In this document: positions 28,501 through 35,730 of the stretch, piece by piece
Layout of the letters: each line of letters starts with the position of its first letter
Position numbering within the stretch: the first letter of the stretch is position 1
Source: Mycobacterium colombiense CECT 3035
Lineage (GTDB): Bacteria; Actinomycetota; Actinomycetes; Mycobacteriales; Mycobacteriaceae
Length of the DNA: 64,000 nucleotides
NCBI RefSeq assembly: GCF_002105755.1
Contig: NZ_CP020821.1
Location: 5,270,001-5,334,000 of the forward strand
Direction of reading: 5' to 3'
Made by a program: the position numbers and the translations under genes
The notes under the pieces: model-generated
What the model was told of the DNA's origin: nothing
The model's input: only the letters and a program-made list of their open reading frames with translations
The model's database searches: none

Positions 28501-28896
28501 GAACTGGCCGCGCTGCAGCATGCCTTCACCGAATCACCGTGGGCGGCAAGGATTCCCGTGGCGGTCGAGGTGCCGTTCGAGATGCCGATCGGCGACACGC
28601 TGGTGCGCGGACGCATCGACGCGGTGTTCGCCGATCCCGACGGCGGCGCCACCGTGGTCGACTGGAAGACCGGCGAACCGCCGCACGGGCCGGAAGCGAT
28701 GCGGCAGGCCGCCGTCCAACTCGCCGTGTACCGGGCGGCCTGGGCGGCGCTGGCCGGCATCCCGGAATCGTCGGTGCGCACGGCCTTCCACTACGTGCGC
28801 GCCGGCACCACCGTGACCCCCGAGCAACTTCCGAGCGCCGCCGAGGTCGCCGGGCTGCTGACGGATCCGGCCGGCGACCGTCGCGCCCGGGTGTGA
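25597..28896 (+). CDS. adnB: ATP-dependent helicase-nuclease subunit AdnB (Rv3201c homolog)
   Basis: A 1099-residue second AdnAB subunit. UvrD-type motor with AGAGAGKTE (41-49), motif II LLDEYQDTG, the motif III region VGDPIQSIYGWRGA, motif V LTVHSAKGLEWQVV and motif VI LLYVAITRAED, then a RecB-type nuclease domain with GRIDAVFADPDGG and VVDWKTGEPP. The iron-sulfur cysteines of AdnA are absent, as expected. The ATG overlaps the adnA stop as TGATG; GTG at 25594 is an alternative. Confidence 0.93.
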   Translation: MTPPQPRYSPAELAGALGLFPPTDEQAAVIAAPPGPLVVIAGAGAGKTETMAARVVWLIANGYADPGQVLGLTFTRKAAGQLLRRVRSRLARLAGVGLGAAVDTEGAPTVSTYHAFAGSLLRDYGLLLPVEPDTRLLGETELWQLAFDVVNGYPGELRTDKTPAAVTSMVLRLWGQLAEHLVDTGQLRDTHVELERLIHCLPAGRYQRDRGPSQWLLRLLATQTERTELVPLLDALNDRMRVAKVMDFGMQMASAARLAATFPQVGEDLRGRYRVVLLDEYQDTGHAQRIALSALFGGGVDDGLALTAVGDPIQSIYGWRGASATNLPRFTTDFPRSDGTPAPMCELRTSWRNPPRTLRVANAVSAEARRRSVAVHALRPRPDAPPGTVRCALLPDVAAEREWIADHLDARYRQARDEGVGPPTAAVLVRRNADAAPIADALRARGIPVEVVGLAGLLAIPEVAEVVAMLRLVADPTAGAAAMRVLTGSRWRLGARDLAALWQRARALGGLAQPAEPSSPESIASAAGPDADTACLADAIADPGAAGAYSAAGYQRITALGAELNALRAHLGHPLPDLVAEVRRVLGIDCEVRAAAGVGAGWAGTEHLDAFADVVAGYAERTGAATGPADGSAATSVTGLLAYLDVAESVENGLAPAPLAVARDRVQVLTVHSAKGLEWQVVAVAHLSGGTFPSTASKSTWLTDAAELPPLLRGDRAAAGALGIPMMDTSDVTNRKQLSDKISEHRRQLEQRRVDEERRLLYVAITRAEDTLLVSGHHWAATGIKPRGPSDFLCEIKAVIDDSTAAGDPCGTVEHWAPPPADGERNPLRDNVVEAVWPPDPLAARRGDVEHGAALVAQALRADATEACVDVDGWAADVDALLAERARLAQPPATVLPGQLSVSSLVGLARDPAGTAQRLRHRLPSRPEPHALLGNAFHAWVQKFYGAECLFELGDLPGAADSDVGDTAELAALQHAFTESPWAARIPVAVEVPFEMPIGDTLVRGRIDAVFADPDGGATVVDWKTGEPPHGPEAMRQAAVQLAVYRAAWAALAGIPESSVRTAFHYVRAGTTVTPEQLPSAAEVAGLLTDPAGDRRARV

Positions 28897-28989
28897 CCTG
28901 CGCCGCCCGAGTATTGGGGACGCTGTGGCCGTGGTTACATAAGACGGTGCGTGTCTCGTGCGCAGCAGCCAATCCGATGACGGGCCGCC

Positions 28990-30060
28990 GTGGGCAACGG
29001 TAGGTCCCGCAAGCTGAGCGGTCTGGACGAAACCCTGACGGCTCAGCGCGGTCACCAGCTGATCGGCGTGGTGCGCATCCCCGAGGAGCACGCGAGCCCC
29101 ATCCGCGTCATCACCCGGCGCCTGGCCATCGCGCTGGTGGTGCTGTTCGCCGCGGCCGTCATCGTCTATCTGGACCGCAACGGCTACCGCGACGTGCGCA
29201 ACCAGCCGCTGACCTTCTTGGATTGCCTGTATTTCTCCGCGGTGTCCCTGTCGACCACCGGCTACGGCGACATCACGCCGTACACCGAAACCGCGCGTCT
29301 GGTGCACACCCTGATCTTCACCGCGCTGCGGATCGCGTTCCTGGCCGTGTTGGTCGGCACCACGCTCGAAGTGCTCTCCGAGCGGTCCCGGCAGGGGTGG
29401 AAGATTCAGCGTTGGAGGAGCAGAGTGCGCAATCACACCATCGTGATCGGCTACGGCACCAAGGGGAAGACCGCGGTCGCGGCCATCCTCGGTGACGAGA
29501 CCGTGCGGACCGAGGTCGTCGTCGTCGACACCGACCGCATTACGCTCGAGCACGCCGAAAGTGCCGGCCTGGTCACCCTGCACGGCGATGCCACCAAGGC
29601 CGATGTGCTGCGGCTGGCCGGCGCCCAGCATGCGGCGTCCATCATCGTCGCCGCCAGCCGCGACGACACCGCGGTGCTGGTGACGCTGACGGCGCGCGAA
29701 ATCGCGCCCAACGCCAAGATCGTCGCCTCCATCCGGGAGACCGAGAACCAGCACCTGCTGCAGCAGTCGGGCGCGGACTCGGTGGTGGTGTCCTCGGCCA
29801 CCGCCGGCCGGCTGCTCGGGCTGGCCACCACCACGCCCAGCGTCGTGGAGATGATCGAGGATCTGCTGACGCCCGACGTCGGGCTCGCCATTGCCGAACG
29901 CGAAGTCGAGCAGGCCGAGGTCGGCGGATCGCCGCGGCACCTGCGCGACATCGTGCTCGGTGTGGTGCGCGACGGCCACCTGCTGCGCATCGGCGCCCCG
30001 GAGGTGGACGCCATCGAGGCCAACGACCGGCTGCTCTACATCCGAAACGCCGACCACTGA
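28990..30060 (+). CDS. Two-helix potassium channel with RCK/TrkA-N domain (Rv3200c homolog)
   Basis: A 356-residue potassium channel subunit. Transmembrane helix 1 (about 44-61), pore helix and selectivity filter TTGYGD (89-94), transmembrane helix 2 (about 103-125), then an RCK N domain with VIGYGTKGKTAVA and VVDTD, which binds a nucleotide, and a TrkA-C-like end. It would be a tetramer gated by ligand. nudC follows with a 1-base overlap (TGATG). Start GTG. Confidence 0.88.
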   Translation: MGNGRSRKLSGLDETLTAQRGHQLIGVVRIPEEHASPIRVITRRLAIALVVLFAAAVIVYLDRNGYRDVRNQPLTFLDCLYFSAVSLSTTGYGDITPYTETARLVHTLIFTALRIAFLAVLVGTTLEVLSERSRQGWKIQRWRSRVRNHTIVIGYGTKGKTAVAAILGDETVRTEVVVVDTDRITLEHAESAGLVTLHGDATKADVLRLAGAQHAASIIVAASRDDTAVLVTLTAREIAPNAKIVASIRETENQHLLQQSGADSVVVSSATAGRLLGLATTTPSVVEMIEDLLTPDVGLAIAEREVEQAEVGGSPRHLRDIVLGVVRDGHLLRIGAPEVDAIEANDRLLYIRNADH

Positions 30061-30992
30061 TGGCGATAGCGGACTTTCAGCTGCGCAGTGTGCCGCTGCT
30101 GTCGCGGGTGGGCGCCGACCGCGCCGACCAGCTGCGCACCGACGTCGAGGCGGCCACCGCCGGCTGGGCGGACGCGGCGCTGCTGCGGGTGGATTCACGC
30201 AACCAGGTGCTGGCCGCCAACGGCCGGGTGGTGCTCGGCGCCGCCGCCGAAGTGGGCGACAAGCCGCCGTCGGAGGCGGTGTTTCTGGGGCGCCTCGAGG
30301 ACGGCCGCCACGTCTGGGGCATCCGCGGCGCGCTGCAGGCCCCGGACGACCCCGCCGCGCATGCCGAGGTGGTGAACCTGCGCAGCCTCGGCCCGATCTT
30401 CGACGACACCAGCAGCCAGCTGGTGTCCGCGGCCGTCGCGCTGCTGAATTGGCATGAGAAGGCGCGGTTCAGCTCGGTGGACGGTTCGCCGACGAGGCCG
30501 GCCCGGGCGGGCTGGTCGCGCGTCAACCCGGTAACCGGTCACGAGGAGTTCCCGCGTATCGATCCGGCGGTGATCTGCCTGGTCCACGACGGCGCCGACC
30601 GCGCGGTGCTGGCCCGCCAGGCGGTCTGGCCGGAGCGGATGTTCTCGCTGCTGGCCGGATTCGTCGAGGCCGGTGAGTCGTTCGAGGTGTGCGTCGCGCG
30701 GGAGATCCGCGAGGAGATCGGCGTGAGCGTCCGCGACGTGCGATACCTGGGCAGCCAGCCGTGGCCGTTCCCGCGGTCGCTGATGGTCGGCTTCCACGCC
30801 GTCGCCGACCCGGCCGAAGAATTCTCGTTCAACGACGGCGAGATCGCCGAGGCGGCATGGTTCACCCGCGACGAGGTGCGCGCCGCACTGGCGGCCGGGG
30901 ACTGGTCCAGCTCGACGGACTCGAATCTTCTTCTGCCCGGGTCGATCTCGATCGCCCGCGTGATCATCGAATCCTGGGCCGCGATCGACTGA
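30060..30992 (+). CDS. nudC: NADH pyrophosphatase NudC (Nudix)
   Basis: A 310-residue Nudix hydrolase cleaving NADH to NMNH and AMP; the family also removes NAD caps from RNA. The Nudix box GFVEAGESFEVCVAREIREE starts at residue 200, and SQPWPFPRSLMVGF is the NudC signature. The zinc-ribbon cysteines of the E. coli enzyme are missing: the region reads ARFSSVDGSPTRPARAGWSR with no Cys. In mycobacteria NudC affects isoniazid and ethionamide activity through NADH adducts. Coupled to the channel gene. Confidence 0.9.
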   Translation: MAIADFQLRSVPLLSRVGADRADQLRTDVEAATAGWADAALLRVDSRNQVLAANGRVVLGAAAEVGDKPPSEAVFLGRLEDGRHVWGIRGALQAPDDPAAHAEVVNLRSLGPIFDDTSSQLVSAAVALLNWHEKARFSSVDGSPTRPARAGWSRVNPVTGHEEFPRIDPAVICLVHDGADRAVLARQAVWPERMFSLLAGFVEAGESFEVCVAREIREEIGVSVRDVRYLGSQPWPFPRSLMVGFHAVADPAEEFSFNDGEIAEAAWFTRDEVRAALAAGDWSSSTDSNLLLPGSISIARVIIESWAAID

Positions 30993-30999
30993 GCGGCGC

Positions 31000-31254
31000 C
31001 TAGTTGCCGACCTCGGCCAGTTTTGCCTTCACCTCGGCGGCGCTGGGGTTGGTCAGCGTCGACCCGTCGGCGAATTTCACCGTCGGCACCGTCCTGTTGC
31101 CGCCGTTGACCGAGCTGACGAAATCAGCGGCCGCCGCGTCGTGCTCGATGTCGACCGCCTCGTAGGGAATGCCGTTGGACTTCAGCACCGTCATCAGCCG
31201 ATGGCAGTAGCCGCACCAGGAGGTCGTGTAAACGGTGAGCGGGGCAGAGGTCAT
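31000..31254 (-). CDS. mrx1: Mycoredoxin-1 (glutaredoxin-like)
   Basis: An 84-residue glutaredoxin fold with WCGYC (Cys14, Cys17), the cis-Pro motif TVPTV and GSTLTNP. Mycoredoxin-1 reduces mycothiol mixed disulfides using mycothiol. A SigH-type promoter lies immediately before the ATG and places the transcription start on or next to it, so the mRNA is probably leaderless. Convergent with nudC (7 bases apart), divergent from uvrD2. Confidence 0.92.
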   Translation of the reverse strand: MTSAPLTVYTTSWCGYCHRLMTVLKSNGIPYEAVDIEHDAAAADFVSSVNGGNRTVPTVKFADGSTLTNPSAAEVKAKLAEVGN

Positions 31255-31260
31255 AGCTCG

Positions 31261-31288
31261 TTAACGTAGCCCGGCGACGACGTGTTCC
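31261..31288 (-). promoter_or_regulatory. SigH-type promoter of mrx1
   Basis: On the minus strand GGAAC (31284-31288), exactly 18 nt, then GTT (31263-31265), in the longer match GGAACA-N16-CGTTAA. This equals the SigH/SigR consensus GGAAY-N18-GTT. The GTT ends 8 nt before the ATG at 31254, so transcription starts at or within a base or two of the start codon. Confidence 0.7.
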
Positions 31289-31349
31289 GCGCAGCGGGAT
31301 GCGGAGGAGTGGGCGATCGGGTGTAGCCCGGCGACGACGTGTTCCGCGC
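31266..31349. repeat. 27-bp direct repeat copying the -35 part of the mrx1 promoter
   Basis: The 27 bases GTAGCCCGGCGACGACGTGT plus TCCGCGC occur at 31266-31292 and 31323-31349, 57 bases apart. Both copies contain the minus-strand GGAACA. Only the copy next to mrx1 is followed by CGTTAA; the distal copy reads into ACACCC and lacks the -10. Confidence 0.8.
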
Positions 31350-31449
31350 CGGGGGTTGCCGCCGGATCCGCCGACTCGCCGGGGCGACACGCCAGGTCCG
31401 AAGGTTATGGCGTGGCGATGCGGCGGCTTTGTCAGTATGGGAGGCCAAG

Positions 31450-33570
31450 ATGGACGCCATGCCGACGGTCGCCGACCCTGTGACAGCCGGGCTGGACGAC
31501 GAGCAGCGCGAGGCCGTGCTCGCTCCCCGCGGCCCGGTCTGTGTGCTCGCCGGCGCCGGGACGGGAAAGACCCGCACCATCACGCAGCGGATCGCCCAGC
31601 TGGTCGCCGGCGGTCACGTCGCGGCCGGTCAGGTGCTGGCCGTCACCTTCACCCAGCGGGCGGCGGGGGAGATGCGCTCGAGGTTGCGGATGATCGATGC
31701 CGCCGCGGGCGCGGGCACCACCGTCGGCGCGGTCTCGGCGCTGACGTTCCACGCGGCCGCCCACCGGCAGTTGCGGTACTTCTGGCCGCGCGTGGTCGGC
31801 GACACGGGGTGGCAGCTGCTGGACAGCAAGTTCGCCGTCGTCGCCCGGGCCGCCAGCCGCGCCCGGATCAACGCCGGTACCGACGACGTGCGCGACCTGG
31901 CCGGCGAGATCGAGTGGGCCAAAGCGTCGCTGATCGGGCCCGAGGAATACCCGGCCGCGGTGGCCGCAGCCGCGCGCGACATCCCGTTGGACGCCGCCCG
32001 GGTGGCCACCGTCTACGCCGCCTACGAGGCGCTCAAGGCCCGCGGCGACAACGTCACCCTGCTCGACTTCGACGACCTGCTGCTGCACACCGCGGCCGCG
32101 ATCGAGAACGACCCCGCGGTCGCCGAGGAGTTCCGCGACCGCTACCGCTGCTTCGTCGTCGACGAATACCAGGACGTCACGCCGTTGCAGCAGCGGGTGC
32201 TCTCGGCCTGGCTCGGCGATCGCGACGACCTGACGGTGGTCGGGGACGCCAACCAGACCATCTATTCGTTCACCGGGGCCTCGCCGCGCTTCCTGCTCGA
32301 CTTCTCCCGCCGGTTCCCCGACGCCACCGTGGTGCGCCTGGAGCGCGACTACCGCTCCACCCCGCAGGTGGTGTCGCTGGCCAACCAGGTGATCGCATCG
32401 GCTCGCGGCCGGGTCGCGGGCAGCAAGCTGCACCTGGTGGGTCAGCGGGCGCCCGGCCCCGCGCCGTCCTTCCACGAGCACCCCGACGAACCGGCCGAGG
32501 CCGCCGCCGTCGCGGCGTCGATCAAGCGGCTCATCGAGTCCGGCGTCCCGCCGTCGGAGATCGCGGTGCTCTACCGGGTCAACGCGCAGTCGGAGATCTA
32601 CGAGGAGGCGTTGACCGAGGCGGGCATCGCCTATCAGGTTCGCGGCGGCGAGGGCTTCTTCAACCGCCAGGAGATCAAGCAGGCCCTGCTGGCGCTGCAT
32701 CGGGCCGCAGAGCGCGGCTCTGAGCATGGCCCCGAAGGACCGTTACCCGCCGTGGTCCGCACGATCCTGGAACCGCTGGGGCTGACGGCCGAAGAACCCG
32801 TCGGCGCCCGCGCCCGGGAGCGCTGGGAGGCGCTGACCGCGCTGGCGGAGCTGGTCGACGACGAGGTGGCGCAGCGCCCGCAGCTGGAACTGCCGGGACT
32901 GGTGGCCGAGCTGCGGACGCGGGCCGACTCGCGACACCCGCCGGTGGTGCAGGGCGTGGCGCTGGCGTCGCTGCACGCCGCCAAGGGACTGGAGTGGGAC
33001 GCGGTTTTCCTGGTCGGCCTGGCCGACGGCACGCTGCCCATCTCGCACGCGTTGGCGCACGGCGCCGAGAGCGAGGCGGTCGAAGAGGAGCGGCGGCTGC
33101 TCTACGTCGGAATCACCAGGGCCCGAATACATTTGGGGCTCAGTTGGGCGCTGTCCCGCAGCCCCGGTGGGCGCCAGAGCCGCAAGCCGTCGCGCTTCCT
33201 CAACGGCATCGCGCCCCAGGCGCGGGCCGACGCGACGCCGAACAAGTCCCGGCGCAACCGGGGCACCGCGACCCGCTGCCGGATCTGCAACAACAACCTG
33301 ACCACCCCGGCGGCCGTCATGCTGCGGCGTTGTGAGACCTGCGCCGCCGACATCGACGAGGACCTGTTGCTGCGGCTCAAGGCGTGGCGGCTGGACGTCG
33401 CCAAGGAGCAGAAGGTGCCGGCCTACGTCGTCTTCACGGACAACACGTTGATCGCCATCGCCGAGCTGCGACCCGGCGACGAGGACGCCCTGATCGCGAT
33501 TCCGGGCATCGGCGCCCGCAAGCTGGAGCAGTACGGCCCCGACGTGCTGGAGTTGGTCCGCGGGGGCTGA
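31450..33570 (+). CDS. uvrD2: ATP-dependent DNA helicase UvrD2
   Basis: A 706-residue superfamily-1 helicase. Walker A GAGTGKT (35-41), [13 protein letters not shown], motif [15 protein letters not shown], motif [33 protein letters not shown] and [11 protein letters not shown] tetracysteine zinc motif (C610xxC613, C628xxC631) and a C-terminal HRDC domain ending [20 protein letters not shown] identify UvrD2. ATG at 31450 follows GGGAGG by 6 nt; the frame is open upstream to 31339. Confidence 0.93.
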   Translation: MDAMPTVADPVTAGLDDEQREAVLAPRGPVCVLAGAGTGKTRTITQRIAQLVAGGHVAAGQVLAVTFTQRAAGEMRSRLRMIDAAAGAGTTVGAVSALTFHAAAHRQLRYFWPRVVGDTGWQLLDSKFAVVARAASRARINAGTDDVRDLAGEIEWAKASLIGPEEYPAAVAAAARDIPLDAARVATVYAAYEALKARGDNVTLLDFDDLLLHTAAAIENDPAVAEEFRDRYRCFVVDEYQDVTPLQQRVLSAWLGDRDDLTVVGDANQTIYSFTGASPRFLLDFSRRFPDATVVRLERDYRSTPQVVSLANQVIASARGRVAGSKLHLVGQRAPGPAPSFHEHPDEPAEAAAVAASIKRLIESGVPPSEIAVLYRVNAQSEIYEEALTEAGIAYQVRGGEGFFNRQEIKQALLALHRAAERGSEHGPEGPLPAVVRTILEPLGLTAEEPVGARARERWEALTALAELVDDEVAQRPQLELPGLVAELRTRADSRHPPVVQGVALASLHAAKGLEWDAVFLVGLADGTLPISHALAHGAESEAVEEERRLLYVGITRARIHLGLSWALSRSPGGRQSRKPSRFLNGIAPQARADATPNKSRRNRGTATRCRICNNNLTTPAAVMLRRCETCAADIDEDLLLRLKAWRLDVAKEQKVPAYVVFTDNTLIAIAELRPGDEDALIAIPGIGARKLEQYGPDVLELVRGG

Positions 33571-33590
33571 GTGGTAAACCCGCTGGTCAG

Positions 33591-33628
33591 AAAATCGGTT
33601 GTGGTCACCGGCGCCGACCGTTTACCCT
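33591..33628 (+). promoter_or_regulatory. whiB7 promoter with WhiB7-type A+T element
   Basis: AAAAT (33591-33595) lies 3 bp before a -35 TTGTGG (33599-33604). An 18-bp spacer leads to the -10 TACCCT (33623-33628). An A+T-rich stretch directly upstream of -35 is the known recognition feature of the WhiB7-SigA complex, so this would be the autoregulated promoter. Transcription from about 33635 gives a leader of some 350 nt. Confidence 0.6.
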
Positions 33629-33640
33629 CGAAACCGCAAC

Positions 33641-33668
33641 TCGGCACTACGGAGTCGGCACTACGGAG
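33641..33668 (+). repeat. 14-bp tandem duplication in the whiB7 leader
   Basis: TCGGCACTACGGAG occurs twice head to tail (33641-33654, 33655-33668), directly before the ribosome site of the leader ORF. Confidence 0.75.
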
Positions 33669-33684
33669 AAGGAGGGTGGCCACG

Positions 33685-33846
33685 ATGCTCAACGACGCGT
33701 TCGGTGTAGCACGTGCGACCCGCCCTGTCCTGGCCGCGGGTACCGCGCACGCCGCACACGCCGCCTCGGCGGCCGCGCGTAAGCATCGCGCCGCCGCCGC
33801 GACCGACGCGTCCGCAGATGTCGGGGGCCCACCGAAGGCAAGGTAA
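33685..33846 (+). CDS. Alanine-rich upstream ORF in the whiB7 leader
   Basis: A 53-codon ORF, 20 of them Ala, including AAHAASAAA and RAAAAT. It follows a strong AAGGAGGG with 8 nt spacing and ends 142 bases before whiB7. An open frame upstream to 33571 has no ribosome site. whiB7/wblC leaders carry upstream ORFs that couple translation stress to whiB7 attenuation, and a recent mycobacterial study, as I recall it, linked this to alanine starvation. A role as leader peptide is therefore likely; a stable protein product is not implied. Confidence 0.65.
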   Translation: MLNDAFGVARATRPVLAAGTAHAAHAASAAARKHRAAAATDASADVGGPPKAR

Positions 33847-33869
33847 GCACCAGCCCGGTTTTCTCCCAG

Positions 33870-33907
33870 ATGGCCACGGACCCGAAGTCGCAAGGATCCG
33901 TGGCCAT
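33870..33907 (+). terminator. Attenuator-like hairpin in the whiB7 leader
   Basis: ATGGCCACGGA (33870-33880) pairs perfectly over 11 bp with TCCGTGGCCAT (33897-33907), with a 16-base loop. It starts 24 nt after the upstream ORF stop, so a ribosome at or near that stop could change its folding. No T-tract follows, so Rho-independent termination would be of the non-canonical mycobacterial kind. Confidence 0.6.
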
Positions 33908-33932
33908 AGTTGTAGGGTCGGCACCTCTTCGA

Positions 33933-33972
33933 CCTGGTCCGGATCACTGCCAAGGACAGCAACCCGACCAGG
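33933..33972 (+). promoter_or_regulatory. Second leader hairpin next to the whiB7 ribosome site
   Basis: CCTGGTC (33933-33939) pairs with GACCAGG (33966-33972). Flanking CACCTCTTC and GAAGTAGGTGG can extend the stem with bulges and would cover the AGGTGG before the whiB7 ATG at 33989. Confidence 0.45.
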
Positions 33973-33988
33973 AAGTAGGTGGTAGGAC

Positions 33989-34261
33989 ATGTCGGCACCG
34001 ACAGTCCCCAGACAAGCCCTGCCGTGCCACGTCGGCGATCCCGACCTGTGGTTCGCCGACACCCCGGCCGATCTCGAGCGGGCCAAGACGCTCTGCGCCG
34101 GCTGCCCGGTCCGGCGCCAATGCCTGGCGGCCGCGCTGGAACGGGCCGAACCCTGGGGTGTCTGGGGCGGCGAAATCATCGACCGCGGTTCGGTGCTGAG
34201 CTTCAAACGGCCCCGCGGCCGTCCCCGCAAGGGCCGGCAACAAGACGGCGCCGCCGCGTAG
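33989..34261 (+). CDS. whiB7: Iron-sulfur transcriptional activator WhiB7
   Basis: A 90-residue Wbl protein controlling intrinsic antibiotic resistance. Cluster cysteines are C13, C36, C39 and C45, the SigA-contact loop EPWGVWGGE is at 54-62, and the AT-hook RGRPRKGR at 76-83 is diagnostic for WhiB7. The gene sits behind a long leader with an Ala-rich ORF and two hairpins. Convergent with the ABC1-kinase gene, 10 bases apart. Confidence 0.95.
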   Translation: MSAPTVPRQALPCHVGDPDLWFADTPADLERAKTLCAGCPVRRQCLAAALERAEPWGVWGGEIIDRGSVLSFKRPRGRPRKGRQQDGAAA

Positions 34262-34271
34262 GGCGAAGGGG

Positions 34272-35615
34272 CTAGATGACGGCGCTGTCGGGTTCGGCGA
34301 AGCCGGGCACCAGCTCTTCGGACAGCGCCTTGATCGGCACGTGGGCGTCCAGCTGGCACAGGATCGCGGCCACCGACATGATCACCCGCATCGGGATCAC
34401 CAGTTTGGGCGGCAGGTCCATCTGCCGGGCCGTCCGGATCTGCGATACCGACCGATCGATCTCGATGGCCGACATTTTCTGCAGCCACTTACGGGTGTAG
34501 TGGAAGACCTCGACCTCGACCGGTTCGACGTACTGGCGCAGCATGTCATCGATGTCGCGCACCGACACCTGCTGGCCCTTCTGGATGAAGCCGGCCTTCT
34601 CCATCGTCGGCAACAACATGTCGTAGTTCTTGTCGCGGGCCAGCCGGATGCTCATGCCGAGCTCGATCGGCAGGCCGTCGGGCAGCGCGGCCACGGCGCC
34701 GAAGTCGATCACACCCATCCGGCCGTCGGGAAGCAGCATGAAGTTGCCCGGGTGGGCGTCGCCGTGCAGCATGCCCAGCCGGCGCGGCGCGTCGAAGGTG
34801 AGCTCGAGCAGCCGGGTGCCCATCAAGTCGCGCTGCTCGACGGTGCCGTGCCGGATGATCTCGGCCATCGGGGTGCCCTGCATCCACTCCTGGATCACCA
34901 CCTTCGGCGCGCTGGCCACGATGCGCGGCACCGCGAAGTGCGGATGGTCGTGGTACGCCTTGGCGAAGGCGCGCTGGTTCTCGGCCTCCAGCCGGTAGTC
35001 CAGCTCCATCTCGGTGCGCTCGATCAGCTCGTCGACCACGCCCTGGACGTCGGCGCCCGGCGCGAGCTGCTTGAACACGCCGACCAGCCGCTGCATGGTC
35101 TTGAGGTCGGCCCGCAGCGCCTCGTCGGCGCCGGGGTACTGGATCTTGACCGCGACCTCGCGACCGTCGGACCAGACGCCCTTGTGGACCTGGCCGATGC
35201 TGGCCGAGGCCACCGGGGTGTCGTCGAAGGAGCTGAACCGGTCGCGCCACTTGGTGCCCAGCTGCGCGTCGAGCACCCGGTGCACCTTGGCGGCGGGCAG
35301 CGGCGGGGCGTCCTTTTGCAGCTTGGTCAGCGCTTCGCGGTACGGCTCGCCGAATTCCTCCGGGATGGCGGCTTCGAGCACCGACAGGGCCTGGCCCACC
35401 TTCATTGCGCCGCCCTTGAGCTCACCCAAGACGGTGAACAGTTGGTGGGCGGCCTTTTCCAGAAGCTCGGCCTGGACCTCGTCCCTGGACTTTCCGGTGA
35501 GCCGTTTACCGAATCCGATCGCCGCCCGGCCGGCGAAACCGACCGGAATGCTGGCCAGCTTCGCGTTTCGCGCCGCACGGCCCCGTTTGATGTCAGCCAC
35601 GTACCCATCATCCAT
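34272..35615 (-). CDS. ABC1/AarF-family atypical kinase (Rv3197 homolog)
   Basis: A 447-residue UbiB/ADCK-like protein. Family features are GGAMKVGQALS (the KxGQ motif), VASASIGQVHKG (the Ala-rich loop), VAVKIQYPG with the ATP-binding Lys, MLHGDAHPGNFM as catalytic loop and VIDFGAVAAL as metal-binding DFG. The substrate is unknown. M. tuberculosis Rv3197 belongs to the WhiB7 regulon and this gene faces whiB7. ATG at 35615 gives the same 447-residue length; a TTG 33 bases upstream is possible. Confidence 0.85.
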   Translation of the reverse strand: MDDGYVADIKRGRAARNAKLASIPVGFAGRAAIGFGKRLTGKSRDEVQAELLEKAAHQLFTVLGELKGGAMKVGQALSVLEAAIPEEFGEPYREALTKLQKDAPPLPAAKVHRVLDAQLGTKWRDRFSSFDDTPVASASIGQVHKGVWSDGREVAVKIQYPGADEALRADLKTMQRLVGVFKQLAPGADVQGVVDELIERTEMELDYRLEAENQRAFAKAYHDHPHFAVPRIVASAPKVVIQEWMQGTPMAEIIRHGTVEQRDLMGTRLLELTFDAPRRLGMLHGDAHPGNFMLLPDGRMGVIDFGAVAALPDGLPIELGMSIRLARDKNYDMLLPTMEKAGFIQKGQQVSVRDIDDMLRQYVEPVEVEVFHYTRKWLQKMSAIEIDRSVSQIRTARQMDLPPKLVIPMRVIMSVAAILCQLDAHVPIKALSEELVPGFAEPDSAVI

Positions 35616-35643
35616 GATGGCCAGCGCGATGGGGAGAGACGTC

Positions 35644-35659
35644 GACAACGCACGTTGTC
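35644..35659. promoter_or_regulatory. Palindromic operator-like site upstream of the ABC1-kinase gene
   Basis: GACAACG-CA-CGTTGTC is a perfect 7-bp inverted repeat with a 2-bp centre, 29 bases before the ATG at 35615. It lies beside an A+T patch (AACTAATTAA) that could be promoter sequence. The regulator is unknown. Confidence 0.4.
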
Positions 35660-35730
35660 AAACTAATTAACGGCCTGGTCAACGGAACTGGGGCGGCCGA
35701 TGTGGCCTTCGCAACACCCCGCCGGAACGC

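Noticed and set aside
31266..31349. CRISPR-like repeat pair upstream of mrx1
   Set aside because: Only two copies, no further spacers, and the repeat coincides with promoter sequence.
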